From positions 14,260,538 to 14,324,537 of the forward strand of contig NC_079423.1 of NCBI RefSeq assembly GCF_026213295.1: a stretch of 64,000 nucleotides of DNA. The letters are read 5' to 3'. The DNA is from Gadus chalcogrammus (lineage: Eukaryota > Chordata > Actinopteri > Gadiformes > Gadidae). The position numbers were made by a program, and so were the translations under genes. The notes under the pieces were generated by a model. That model saw only the letters and a list, made by a program, of their open reading frames with translations. It ran no database searches and was not told the origin of the DNA. Below, one piece after another: positions 35,547 through 47,426 of the stretch (within the stretch, counting starts at the first letter, position 1; the number at the start of each line of letters is the position of its first letter).

Positions 35547-36811
35547 CTGCTTTGCTTGTGTTCCCGCTTGTGTTCCCGCGTGTGCGTCAAGTACGTTCTG
35601 GCGTCAAGTGCGCCCTCACGTGGACGGTGGGGAATTAGGGTTAAAATGCGATTAATTGCAAGTAATTTATTTTAATCGAGTAATCTCTTATCGACAATTA
35701 ATCGATAATCGATTAATTGTTTGCATCCCTAATATGCATGCAAATTCATCATCTCTGAAAATGCTAGATTCTGTGTACCATGCAGCATTACGGTTTGTCT
35801 CAAACTCTGGCTTCCGAACACACCATTGTAAATTGTATGAGAAAGTTGGTCTGTCTTCCTTATACACCCGTAGGATGGAACACTGGTATATGTTTCTTTA
35901 TAAGGCAATTTTGCACGATCTGCCTCCGTATTTGTGTTCTCTAATGGTTCCTAAAACAAACAGTGCTCGTATCACTCGGTCTAGCAGTTTGATTATGTAT
36001 AACGTTCCTCGGACTCGCACTACGTTTGGTGAAAGTGCTTTTAAATCTTTTGCCCCGTCATCATGGTGTAAGCTACAGGAACACCTTAAACTGGAATCCC
36101 TAATCACCCCGAACAATTACAAAAGCAGGATCAAGGACTATTTAACCACAAACTGAACACTGACTTACTGCCAATTAGATTGATGCTTTGTGACTTTTTA
36201 TTGTGTTTTGTGTCTTGTTTTTAGTGTGAAATTTTGTGTTTTTGTTGTTTTTAATGTGAAACTTTAAATGTTTGTATGCTGCCTTCTTGGCCAGGATTCT
36301 TGAAAAAGAGATTTTGAATCTCAATGAGAATATTCCTGGAAAAATAAAGGTTAATAAAATAAAAATGAGTATCTTTTATTTTACCTTTTATCAACCTTGA
36401 TAACATATAGCAATCATTAACTGTTATTAGTGTTTATCAAAGGACTTACTAAATTGTTCCCGCTTTAGATCTCGTAGGCCTTAATAAAGGAGTAGGAGTA
36501 GCAGTTTAATAAAGGACTCCTTAATAAGCATAAAAAATGCTTAGTAAAGGTCTCACAATGACAAAATACTGAATAGAGTAAGAATCAATAAATTGGTTTG
36601 TAATGCGTCTATTAACAACTATGATAGTATAATTCTGTATGTTTCTTATAAGTTTTCATAAAAGTCTTATAATCTCACAATAAACATGTTTATTATGTTG
36701 TTGACACTTATTGATGGTCTTATTAACACAAATTATTGTTAATAATCATATAATAAGGTCTTATTAGACATTAACTAAGGCTTATTATAAGGACCTTAAT
36801 ATAAAGCGTTT

Positions 36812-37440
36812 AAGAATATTTTCATATTCCATTCCTTGAAGGTGGAACAAACTATTTATCTCCTCCGGGAAAATTAACTTGAGAACGTCTTTGTAATAGA
36901 GCTTGTGTTGAACTTAGAAAATACCCCCTTGTTGCAAGGGAATATAGGGCACCACTGGGTTGTTCATTTCCAGTTAAGAAAAATTATTATGAAGGAGCAG
37001 CAGACTTTGAATAGGCCTATATGGACCGTGAGGAAAGAAAATACAATGCCCAAAAGCTGTCGTGTTTGCCCATGCTGAACATTATGGCGGCAATGCCGGT
37101 AACTTTGTTCATGTCTTATTTTTTGTTGTTGTTAAATGATGTTAACCATTTTGTCACAATCGTGGAGCCCTATCAAAGACACTGGAAGTTATTTCTACAG
37201 CAGTAGGCTAACGCGTTAAAGATGGCTTGTGATATTTATCGAAGGATGCGTCTATTGTCTTAAGCCAACCAGATTAATAAATGTCTTCAACGCAAAAACA
37301 TTTGACACAGCCAATCAGGAGACATACAACGCAGAATACATAATACCTGATAGTAGTCACATATTGACACAATGAAAGCATTAAAAAAAGCTATCATAAT
37401 TCCAAGGTACTACAGAAGACTACATTTTGCTGAAAACATT
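36812..37440 (+). repeat. Block P, copy 1: upstream region of a lost D-type receptor copy
   Basis: This block (GAATATTTTCATATTCC, then CTTGTTGCAAGGGAATATAGGG, then GAAGGAGCAGCAGACTTTGAA) occurs four times: here, 38150-38760, 47050-50070 (split by an insertion) and 51850-52436. The other three lead into exon 1 of genes D, E and F. This one breaks off at 37440 into a family R fragment, so the gene copy it belonged to is gone. Confidence 0.7.
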
Positions 37441-38150
37441 TGCATTAAAGCTACAGACACCGAAACGGCGCATGTGGGGAAAGCTCAATGTGCGACTGGC
37501 TCGTAGTTGGTGTAATTCTGCACCACAGCTGAATTTCGAGAACGTCTTCAAATAATGTGTTAAGGGCCCACTAATATTAAAAGTGCCAATAAAGTAGCAT
37601 GCCACGGGACCTTTAAAAGATTATGTTCAAGAATACGTTCTGAATTTTTTTTAATTAAAAAAATATATATATCAAAAGAGATGTTTAAGAGTGTCTTTTA
37701 TTTTACCTTTTATCAACCTTGATAACATATAGTAATCATTAACTGTTAATAGTGTTTATTAAAGGACTTACTAAATTGTTCCCACTTTAGATCTCGTAGG
37801 CCTACCTGCAAAATGCATAATTAGCAGTTTAATAAAGGACTTATTAACCTTAATAAAAATAAAAAATGCTTGGTAAAGGTCTCACAATGACATAATAGGT
37901 GAGTTAGTAAGAATCAATCAATTGGTTTGTAATGCGTCTATTAACAACTATAATAGTATAATTGTGTATGTTCAGTGTTCATAAAAGTCTTATAATCTCA
38001 CAATAAAAATGTTTATTATGTTGTTGACACTTATTGATGGTCTTATTAACACAAATGATTGTTAATAAGCATATAATAAGGTCTTATTAGATATTAACTA
38101 AGGCTTATTATAAGGACCTCAACATAAAGCGTTACCAAGAATATTTTCAT
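37441..38150. mobile_element. Truncated family R (37441-37612) and family Q (37613-38150) fragments
   Basis: The R part ends CACGGGACCT followed by TTAA. The Q part ends with AAAGCGTTACC before AAGAATATTTTC. This is the same R-Q-P order as at 29639-37440, but without the LINE, so it shows the state before the LINE insertion. Confidence 0.7.
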
Positions 38151-38821
38151 ATTCCATACCTTGAAGGTGGAACAAACAATTTATCTCCTGCAATAGAGCT
38201 TGTGTTGAATTTAGAACATACCCCCTTGTTGCAAGGGAATATAGGGTACCACTGGGTTGTTCATTTCCAGTTAAGAAAAATTCACAGGTTTGTATAGAGT
38301 TATTATGAAGGAGCAGCAGACTTTGAATAGGCCTATATGGACCGTGAGGAAAGAAAATACAATGCCCAAAAGCTGTCGTGTTTGCCCATGCTGAACATTA
38401 TGTCGGCAATGCCGGTAACTTTGTTCATGTCTTAATTTTTGTTGTTGTTAAATGATGTTAACCATTTTGTCACAATCGTGGAGCACTATCAAAGACACTG
38501 GAAAAGCTATTTCTACAGCAGTAGGCTAACGCGTTAAAGATGGCTTAAAAAGATGATATTTATCGAAGGATTGTCTTAAGCAAACCGGATTGATAAATGT
38601 CTTCAACGCAAATACATTTGACACAGCCAATCAGGAGACATACAACGCAGAATACATAATACCTGATAGTAGTCACATATTGACACAATGAAAGCATTAC
38701 AAAAAGCTATCATAATTCCAAGGTACTACAAAAGACTACATTTTGCTGAAAACATTTGGCCTTGTGTGCATCCAATCAAATTGGTTGGACCCATCATCTA
38801 ATACACTGGACTCATTTAATA

Positions 38822-41800
38822 ATGGATATGAAAAAAGGCATTAACTATATCTCCTTCAGCTTGATGTTGTTCATGGTAAGGTGAATTATTTTTATTGTAA
38901 GGTTGCACTATTTAAGTTTGTGTCTTTCTAAATGGTAAAAAGACAAACATTAACACAGGAACAATTACTCTTTTGTTTAAATGCATAAAACATAGAAAAA
39001 CAACCGCAATCATTCAGTAGCCTATATCATATACGTAACTACCAAACCTTGTACTGCTTGCTGTCCATTTATACAGCAACGGTAGAGGCGATGAATTGTA
39101 CCAGTCCAAGTCCTGAATCCCTGTTTGATGCACTGGCGCAAACGTTATTTGCAAAGAAACATCTACGGCCAGTGAAAAGCCTTGCAACACCAACAAATGT
39201 CTCCGTCTCTATCAAGCTGGTTGGAATTTTGGGAATAGTAAGTGCATTTTTAACTGACAATTGAGATATATATTAAAGTTAAATCATGGTGTAACTAAAT
39301 CAATCTCTCTTATCTAGAATGAAAAGGCACAATTACTTACAACTTTCCTATGGCTTGTACAAGTGAGTAAATACATACATGGATAAATTTTTGCAACCGA
39401 CTGATTTTCAAAAGCGGTGCAGTTCGAAACATTGTTTTCATTGAACGTGGGCATTGTTAACACTTTTTGTATCATTGATGCGTGTCACTTTGACACCTAT
39501 TGTACCTATGAAATGAAAGTGGTTATCAATAATGACGCAAAATAATGCTTTCAAACTGTTTCTGTAGGAGTGGGACATTGAGGGTCTGAGCTGGGATGCA
39601 AAGGAATGTGGTTCAGATCGAGTTTCTCTTCTACGCAAAAACCTGTGGATACCAGATATCCACATAGAAGAGTTGTAAGTCTCAAAACGGGAACTTCAGT
39701 AGCTTGACAGATTAATCAAAGCAATTTCAAGGAATAATGGAATGAAGTTTAAAGCTGACACATTACACCACCAGGTGTGAGTGTGATTAGCCGTTACAAG
39801 CCGTTTTGAAAATAGGCCTTTTCTGACATCCGTGTGCCAGATAGATCAGCCGACCAGCCTACCCAGTGGACTGTAGCAAACGCTGCTCACCTCTCCGTCA
39901 TACATCTGGACGGTGAATCGATTCACCGGAAACTCGACGTCGCCAAGAGGAGTCGTTCGCGAATCGTTTATTCGTTCAGCACGGTTTGCGGTAGCGGTAA
40001 ATCATGGAATGCACGCCATTGCACGGTTCTCAGTTGAGTCAGTCAGACTCAGTGGAGTTAGTGCTACCGGAGACTCGAACGAACGAACAAACGAACGATT
40101 CGCGAACGACTCCTCTTGGCAAATTGAATCACGCGAACTGGGTCACGGAAACAAATCTTTAAATCCACCACTACCTGGACGTGACCACATGTGATGTCAG
40201 AAGATGCCGATTTTCAAAACGGCTTGTAACGGCTAATCAAACTCACCTGGTGCTATAGTGTGTATCCCTTAACTTGCTTCATCGAACAATTTATTAGGTG
40301 AAACTCCTTTATTTATTGCTCATACTTTATACAAAAATATGAATGCTGACGTCATCGTATTTAAGATGACGTCAGTCTTAATGACTTATGCTTTGATTCT
40401 GAAGCATGAAATGGATGTGGTAATCATCAACGCGTTGATACGTTTTATTCTCCAATTTATTTATTTTTATTAGAAATTATATAATTTAATTCAATTCTGT
40501 TACAGTATGGATCAGGACCAGTCCCCCATCACTCCCTACGTCTACCTAGACAACAGGGGTCACGTATACGATGATAAACCACTCAGAGTGGTGAGCACCT
40601 GCCATCTAAGACTCCGGAACTTCCCCTTTGACGTCCAAAACTGCAACCTGACTTTTGGCTCCTACTTACACTTTGGTAAGCCTTTGGTTGAATGAACAAA
40701 TCAACATGTGAACACATGGTAAAACAAATGAGGTATAAGGCAAATGGACAAAGTGCGATAGGCAGATTTGGATATGGTCTCTCATTGGAACTGTTATTGT
40801 TGGATCATATGCTTTTTCAGATACTGATATCCGTGTTCTTATGAGCTCAGCAGAAGACATTCTGATTGAGTCCAAAAAAGTCTTAGCGACTGAAGGAGAA
40901 TGGGAGCTCATAGATATTAAAGCTGCTCAGTCTATTTTAAATTTAGAGGACGGAAGATACCAGCAGGTACGATTTAACGTGAGTAAAGCTTATTTCAAGT
41001 GTTAAATTGAAATACTTGCATTATATACATGTTTACTGTGATTAACTTGACAACACATGAATTCATATGTAACATTTTATTCAATTCTTAGGCATTGTAA
41101 TTATTTGAGTGTTCGAAGGAAGCGAAATATCTGAAACCCACAGCAGCATGTTTTGTTGATTTGATGTACCTATCCAACTATTATAATAGCATCTGCATTT
41201 TATGAGAACCAATTAACCTCTTAAAGGTTGGGTATGGAATTCGCTTTTTTGGGCATTTTTGCAAAAATACTTGAAATCCTTATCATAACCCGCTTACAGC
41301 CACTGAGTTAGAAGTACTGACATGAAAATTAAACAAGTCAATCATCTGTGGAACGGGCAAGGCTCGAAAAACTCCAGCCAATCATTTCCAGCGCCACCGA
41401 GTTGCATTGGACAGTAAGTACGTCAATCAAACGGTCGTATTGCCCTCCCCCACGCGCGACCCCTTCGTGCAGTACTCGTGACCCAGAGCAAGCTCCTGTT
41501 TGTTGTTATCCTGCGGTAGCTACTGGAACTAGTTAATCCACATTTGGACCTAGCAGTAGAAGACAATTTCCATGGCAGACAAGACTCCACCATCCCACCA
41601 CCACCACCACCACCACCACCAGCAAAGAGAAGGAAAACTCTTTTTCAGAGAGTAATTGATAATAAAAACGCTGAAAGAGAAAAACTGAAATCAAGAATAA
41701 TCCTAGGCGCTGCTTTCGAACGTTGTCGGCAACTGAAGGACGAGAAGGGTCTAAAAACCGATGCTTGTGTGGCGGTTGACCTAGTTTCAAAGTTTATACC

Positions 41801-44800
41801 GTTTATACTCGGTAATGCCGGTGTTGAGACGATTGTATTACTCGGTGTGAAAATGTCCACACCGCGGCAACCCTAGTGAAAACCAGGACTTCCAATACAA
41901 TTATATGAAACAAACATACATTTTCTAAAAATAGTAATGATTTATGTGACCGTTTAATGTTTATAACATCTGGTGCAACCATAGCCGCGGGAACGTATCC
42001 GCGGGAACGCAGGGGGTGCTGAAAAAAAAATAAATCAGCCTGCACTAGACTCGCAACTCGTTACATTGATAAAAAAGATATATAGCAGCGCAGCTCAATT
42101 ACACCAGTGCATGCGCGCACAGTTGAAAATCGATAGCGCACCACCTCTACCCTCACACTTTTTCATATAACCTTTTTTCAGCACTAGGTCATATGAGCAT
42201 TAAATAAATGCTGCGTCTCAAAATGCCTTGGACAGCAGCGAGGATGACTCGCTTTGCCACGGGCCGAAACAGTTCGGAGCGACCACAGCCAGAGCGAACA
42301 CAGGGGGCAGAGGAGTGTCAGGAATAGTCTTTGGTGTACACATCAGTACGGCCTATTTGCACTACTGTTTAGTGGCAATGCAGTGTTTATTCTATGCCTT
42401 TATTTTCGTATATTATTTCAATGAATATAATTTATTTATTCATAAAAACAAGATCGGGTCTTCAAATCTTTTTTTCCAAATATAGGTCTTACAATGGGGT
42501 TTGTGTTTATATTCGGACCAATACGGTACAGCGGGCGCTCACATGACGTTAAGCATTTCCTGGTGCATAATGTGACGCTTCAGAACCTAAAATCCCGTTG
42601 CTCCCCGTTGACACGACAACACATAACCGGCGTTTTCAGAAATCTCCACTTTGGCCGGAGTTTTTAGAAATGATCGTTTTCTGTGATAAGACAGGGCCTC
42701 GGACAGGGGGTGTTGCAGCACCCCCAGCACCCCATACTTCCCGCGGTACTGGGTGCAACTTACAGCTGAATGTAGTGCCATGTTGTTAAATGAAAACCTA
42801 CGCTAGCCTGGCTCGCTCTCGCGCATCTCTGTTCGCGCTCGTGCATGATTGCGCGTCCAGGTACTTGGAATGGGTGGAGTCAGCGTTGAAGGAGAGGGGG
42901 TAGGACCATTTGAGTTGTGTATTTTCAAAATCTGCTGGCTTTTCGCAAATCCCATACCCAACCTTTAAGCTCGAGGGGATCACTCGCAGCAAAAGGCATA
43001 CAACACTGCCCTTATTGTGTGCACAGCACAGCAAATTAAACATGAGAAACTCCGCTACAAGAACATATAAGTCATTTGTATGCACACCAAACACAACTCA
43101 AACGCCAAGCATATTAAAATCAAATATCAAAATCTGAATAACGTCACAAAGTCAACCCACTCTCCACATTTCCATTGCTACCGCACCGATACTTACGAAT
43201 ACAAAGGTATACAACCACTTATTTACAGCGACTAACATAAATTCTGTCTTACCTTTGCGATTTTTTGATGAAAGGTTGTACTTGAGAGCAATAAACTCCG
43301 GTTTTAGTACGTCCAACATGTCTGCATTTGTTTACAACCAGTTTTAATGTGAACCTCACATATTTTTAGTGTAAGATGGCTTCCTTTCATGACGCATGCA
43401 TCGAAGTTTGTTTCGCGCTAGTTGTATTCGCTTCCTTACTGTTAGCCAATCATGTGTCTGGCACACATTTCGATACTGCCCCTAAAATCTATTGGCTCTT
43501 GCGGTTAAAACGAGGTGTCAATCATCTAAATCGACCAATCCCCGGCCGAATTATTAGCCTGCGTAACAGGATGTAGCTCAGGAGAGCTAGCTCAGGAGAG
43601 CTACATCCTGTGTGGCCTCTTTACGCACGTATTCTGACGAGTACTGAGAAAGATTAAAAATCAAAAGAAAAATCAAAAACAGTTAAATGTATGTGATGAT
43701 CATAGATAATGACATAAAAGTGAAATATATAGTTCAGTACATCAAAAACTTCAAATGGCGAAGATGGTGCCAAAATGTGCCAAAATGACAAATTTAGAGA
43801 GTCCGCCTAAATAGTCATTACTAAAACCTCTGTAATTTTGCTCTGCTTAACTTTATGATGATCAAACTTTGCAGAGATAATGTTCACACCTTGTGCTATG
43901 ATTCAATTTCGAGTTTTAGCTTCATCAGCATCATTTCAAAGACATATTCATAGAAGAAATGTGATTTTTTTGTTGGGCGGAAATGAAATCTGTCATTCAT
44001 GCTTGTGTGCCAACTTAATTTACTCTGAGCCAGTGACATAAATACAGATACTTACAAATCTGAACACATTTCACAAGTGTTCCCTTTATGATGAAACCAC
44101 AATTATTCAAATAGACATTGTAGATGCAGATATATTCTCTTTTCATTTTGGGTATGTCATTTTTGAGCAGAAACCTAAAAAAAATAGGCTGGAGCTTAAC
44201 AGGTTTAGTCACAATTTGGGTCATTGAAGGAACTTTGTAAGAAAAAACTGACGCTAACTTCGTGTTTGTGGCTAACATTTTTTTGAATCTGCCCAAATGC
44301 AAAACATTTTATTTCACAAAAATGTATTTTAAACCTATAAAGTCTCTTTTTCGAGTTCATCCTGTTAATTTTTGATACGATGTAGAATCCTTGTGCACTA
44401 TTTATTTTCCCCACAATAGATTGTGATAAGGCGTCGATATCTTGTATACATGGTCAACCTGATCATCCCCAGCTGCTTCCTGGTCACAGTGGACCTCTTC
44501 AGCTTCCTGTTACCCCCACAGAGTGTGGACCGCTCGGCCTTTAAGATGACCCTCATCTTAGGCTACACCGTCTTCCTCTTGCTGATGAATGACTTGCTGC
44601 CGGTCACTGGCAACACCATACCTATTATCAGTAAGGGTTTCTCCTTGCATGTGGTTGTACCATGCCAACCTTTTCTATTTATTTTTTTCACGTTCAAATT
44701 ACCCTCATTGTTCCAAAGCCTAGGACATATTTCATAAGGTGAATTATGCTCCATCCAGATATAGCCTTTTGGAAACCTACTATTTTAAGCAGCTTTCCAA

Positions 44801-45651
44801 AAAGGTATGCTTTATGCTATATGCTTTAATAATAAATATGCTATAATATAATAACACCCTATGTCATACATCCTGAATCATCATGAAAACCTTTCGCCTG
44901 GCTGCAGAGAAATAAGTTGTGCATTGTTTTTCTGCAGATGTTTTCCTCTCCCTCAGTCTTTCCCTGATGGTGGCCAGCCTTTTGGAGACCATAATTGTCA
45001 CCCATATCCAGAACTCCAGCAACAAAAAACAAGTACCTCGCTGGGTTAGCATCCTGGTGCTCCAGTACATAGCCCCCGTCATCTGCCTACCTCTTAAACC
45101 ACAGAGCAACAAGGTCACAGTCCACCTCAACCCATACCGTGAGCACAGACTTTGTCTTTATGCTAATTAGAACACTTTTTAACACAATTTCCACAATCCT
45201 TTGTGCTGACTTACAACACCATCACTGTCTCTTTGCTCTAAAATACATTTCACAACTTGGCAAATAACAATTAGTGATACGATAATAAGTGCCATCTGTC
45301 TGTGGTCTATGTTGCTTGTATTTTCTTCGCACCCAATCTTCTTTCCCAGATATACAAGCAGGAACTGGTGTGGCGAATAGCAACCCAGCGATACAGTCTT
45401 GGCTCCACCCCACTGATCACCAGCCAATGACATCGGCCCGTGATCCGGAGGTGATGGAGGAACTGCGGAGGCTGAGCCAGGACCTGCGCTCCATCCGTCT
45501 CCAGGTGGCGAACCACCTCGAGGGAGCACAGACCTCAGAGGAATGGGCCATGATAGGGTCGGTGATTGACCGGCTGCTGTTCATCATCTATTTTATCTTC
45601 ATCCTCTCCAGCTTCTTGTGTGTCACCTTTCTGTGGCTCTACAAAGAATAA
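38822..45651 (+). CDS. htr3-like: 5-HT3-like Cys-loop receptor D (signal exon frameshifted)
   Basis: Exons: 38822-38875, 39077-39237, 39318-39362, 39568-39674, 40506-40675, 40821-40978, 44420-44630, 44938-45138, 45350-45651. Exons 2-9 are open and spliceable. Loop A is [10 protein letters not shown], the Cys-loop [15 protein letters not shown], loop B FGSYLHF, M2 [18 protein letters not shown], and the last intracellular helix [18 protein letters not shown]. Exon 1 ([16 protein letters not shown]) is one base shorter than in E, F and G (TTG-TTCATG against TTGCTTCATG), so the coding total is 1409 and the reading frame hits TAG early in exon 2. Unless another start or donor is used, no secreted receptor is made. 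Intron 4 has a foldback MITE and intron 6 a TA-target transposon. Closest relative is F. Confidence 0.75.
39769..40252. mobile_element. Foldback MITE in gene D intron 4
   Basis: The arms are ACCAGGTGTGAGTGTGATTA...CAAGCCGTTTTGAAAAT and its inverse ATTTTCAAAACGGCTTG...CTCACCTGGT, with words such as GGAGTCGTTCGCGAATCG between them. The same insert is at 53651-54141 in gene F intron 4, so it was present before the D/F duplication. Confidence 0.75.
41224..42965. mobile_element. TA-target DNA transposon in gene D intron 6
   Basis: The ends are AAGGTTGGGTATGGAATTCG and CATACCCAACCTT with TA at 41222-41223 and 42966-42967. Gene F intron 6 has the empty site at 55108-55109 (CCTCTTAAGCTCGAG), which proves the borders. 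It carries a host-like short frame (41574-41790) described separately and further small repeats near 42590-42780. It is the long relative of the 14753 element. The TA duplication fits Tc1/mariner-like or ISL2EU-like families; I cannot decide. Confidence 0.82.
41574..41790 (+). pseudogene. First exon of a transposon-encoded protein, frameshifted
   Basis: An ATG at 41573 is followed by a CCA repeat (about eight units) and then, in another frame, [36 protein letters not shown]. The word W/[17 protein letters not shown] is common at the start of fish transposon-encoded proteins. The ATG frame turns the repeat into poly-His and stops soon, so a slip in the CCA run has probably separated start and body. 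No catalytic domain is visible. Confidence 0.4.
42966..44419. other. Gene D intron 6, remainder
   Basis: No coding sequence is seen. It aligns with 55110-56542 of gene F. A hairpin CAGGATGTAGCTC/GAGCTACATCCTG lies at about 43568-43611; in gene F (about 55702-55729) it is simpler, lacking a 14-base internal duplication. Confidence 0.55.
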
Positions 45652-46075
45652 TACAAACATTTTGTCCTAGTAGTCGGTAGGAGTTTAGTTTTGGTAGTTT
45701 ATCAGAGTTTTCTGTTTATATTCTGTGTGATTGTAAGGTGGTAGCTAACTTGGTAAAGTGTGTCTGTTATAAGCCATGGATTTGCTGTATAGTATCTGGC
45801 TAGATGTTTCATGAATGGTTTGGTGTGTAGAATATTATCCCATTTGCCACAATCGTTCACTTTTCGCGTGGTAGATATATAGGCCTGTGTAGACGGATTG
45901 ATGACAATATGTAACATGTCTGCATTAAAATATCAAAAAATGACGAGACCTTTGTTGAGTTGTGCATTAACATTAGGGCTGAACGATCTATCGTTTTCGA
46001 CCGAAAATCGCGATCTCAAGCATTACGATTTTGGGATCGTCAAAGCTGCGGTTTTTTTAATTTTTTTTTTTATAT

Positions 46076-46111
<36 letters not shown>

Positions 46112-47049
46112 AGTGCAATTATTTTGATGCTAATGAGCCATTGAAGCAAGTTTACTTAAGAAAGAGGGCTCCCTTTTTATTTGACTTTTTTGGTTGTTGT
46201 TTCTTAGGTACTTGAATAAACAGTCTTGCATTTGAAATCTGTTGCCAGCAGTTTTCATTATTGCATTACCTTAATGGAATTCATTGGTTGTATTAATTTA
46301 TACTGAAACTTGATTTAAAGAAAATAAATCGTGGTTGAAATCGAAACCGCAATCTCTACCAGAAAAATCGCAATTTCAATTTTTTCTTAAAATCGTTCAG
46401 CCCTAATTAACATTATCCTAATTGTTTCCAACAGTAGTTGGAAACAATAGGGTAGGGTAAGTAGTCATGAAACGTCAGTTCACAAAGCAAACAACACTCC
46501 CAAACAACATGGCTGAGGCATGGCTCACTGACATCTAGATGGCTTTTACCAGGTCAACACGAACAGGAGGATTCAAGGTCTGACGATGACCAGGGCTGTG
46601 ACATCTGTCAATAAGGTCCGTCAATCAACTTTGATTAATTTGCAAGTTCCAGATCTTAAGCCCTTCATCTATGCATCCATCTATGACTTTAGTTTATTCA
46701 TATTAGTTACACTTGCTACATGCTACCGTTCCTCCCATTGCAAATTGGGTCAAGGCGAAGGGTTGCCTCGTTTGAACCATAACCAGATCAGCAGCCCCAT
46801 GTCTCTCCTGAACCCTCTGTCCATAAATGCATGATCAGTTTCTCTTCTTTCAGATCCGGTCATTAAATGGCTGTATACCGAGACTAACAAGAGAGAAATT
46901 CTCTAATTAAAACAGAAGACGGGAATTTACTAGATAATATTGATTAAGTTCAGATATACTTTCTCTTCATTTTAATTTAAAAAGAGCAATCGATTTTTTA
47001 ACAATGTAGAGTCACAATGCAGTAGTCACTCAAGCATATTATTACATTA
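45652..47049. other. Gene D 3' flank
   Basis: It aligns with the gene F 3' flank in two parts (57764-58556 and 60392-60668), because F carries about 1.8 kb of extra sequence. A hAT MITE is inserted at 45974-46406. A poly(T) run lies at about 46060-46106 inside that MITE. No gene is seen. Confidence 0.5.
45974..46406. mobile_element. hAT MITE with TAGGGCTGAACGAT ends
   Basis: The ends TAGGGCTGAACGATC and CGTTCAGCCCTA are inverted and flanked by ATTAACAT (45966-45973 and 46407-46414). Gene F flank near 58083 shows the uninterrupted GCATTAACATTATCC. No coding capacity. Confidence 0.9.
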
Positions 47050-47426
47050 TTAATTAAAATTAACTTGAGAACGTCTTTGTAATAGAGCTTGTGTTGAATT
47101 TAGAAAATACCCCCTTGTTGCAAGGGAATATAGGGTACCACTGGGTTGTTTATTTTCAGTTAAGAAAAATTCACAGGTTTGTATAGAGTTATTATGAAGG
47201 AGCAGCAGACTTTGAATAGGCCTATATGGACCGTGAGGAAAGAAAATACAATGCCCAAAAGCTGTCGTGTTTGCCCATGCTGAACATTATGGCGGCAATG
47301 CCGGTAACTTTGTTCATGTCTTATTTTTTGTTGTAGTTAAAGGACAATTCCGGTATTTTGAACATTGAGCCCCCTTTCTGGTTTGTTTAGGATGAAATAG
47401 AGTGGGTGACACCGAAATTTATATTA

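Larger units (their letters stand above)
34754..35731 (-). mobile_element. hAT element inserted in the LINE
   Basis: The ends are TAGGGATGCAAATTATCGAG and the inverted TTTGCATCCCTA, with the 8-bp duplication ATATGCAT (34746-34753 and 35732-35739). A BED-finger fragment lies on the minus strand at about 34906-35010 (KRSAVWSHFKLVN, AKCTICGSILKYNN). A third element (35045-35546) is inserted inside. It is the middle layer of a threefold nest. Confidence 0.88.
31915..36156 (+). pseudogene. LINE polyprotein: endonuclease and reverse transcriptase, interrupted
   Basis: The frame from 31915 has a hydrophobic start and then LLLSGNVQPNPGP, a 2A-like word, followed by an apurinic endonuclease start (FIHMNVRSLLPK, ASETWLS). 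A frame change near 32485 leads to 32541-33482 with GGVAIYTK, GDLNWDW and SDHC. Another frame change near 33480 leads to the reverse transcriptase at 33557-34756 (SAGPDGLDP, YGVPQGSILGP, FYADDT). The frame is cut at 34754 by a hAT element and resumes at about 35740 (SSSLKMLDSVYHAALRF) to the stop at 36156. Catalytic words are intact, but two frame changes and the insertion make it inactive. Confidence 0.85.
30994..36365 (+). mobile_element. L2/CR1-group LINE, nearly full length but broken
   Basis: The 5' end starts near CTGAATCCAAGATGGCAGC, has a minisatellite at 31190-31825, then coding sequence from 31915 and an A-rich tail ending with AATAAA-type repeats near 36355. The uninserted version of the target is present twice in the window (near 37680 and 51090), where ATCAAAAGAG runs directly into GTGTCTTTTATTTTACC. 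It is interrupted by a hAT element at 34754-35731. Clade assignment rests on the order endonuclease, reverse transcriptase, 3' domain and general look. Confidence 0.8.
28640..36811. mobile_element. Composite hAT-like element (family Q) with other transposons nested in it
   Basis: The left end GGTAACGCTTTATATTAAGG and the right end CCTTAATATAAAGCGTTT are inverted repeats. Both are flanked by AAGAATAT (28632-28639 and 36812-36819), an 8-bp hAT-type duplication. Right-end fragments recur at about 37681-38150 and 51025-51845. Nested inside are a family R element (29639-30916), the LINE (about 30994-36365) and a MITE end with CGCCCAGCCCTAA near 29120-29132. A short frame at 29282 (MDKRKRSELEDDSL, then a GTAAGT donor) may be exon 1 of a transposon gene but is not identified. 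Confidence 0.65.

Noticed and set aside
39834..40194. Open frames in gene D intron 4
   Set aside because: They lie within the foldback MITE, are shared with gene F only as part of it, and resemble no protein.
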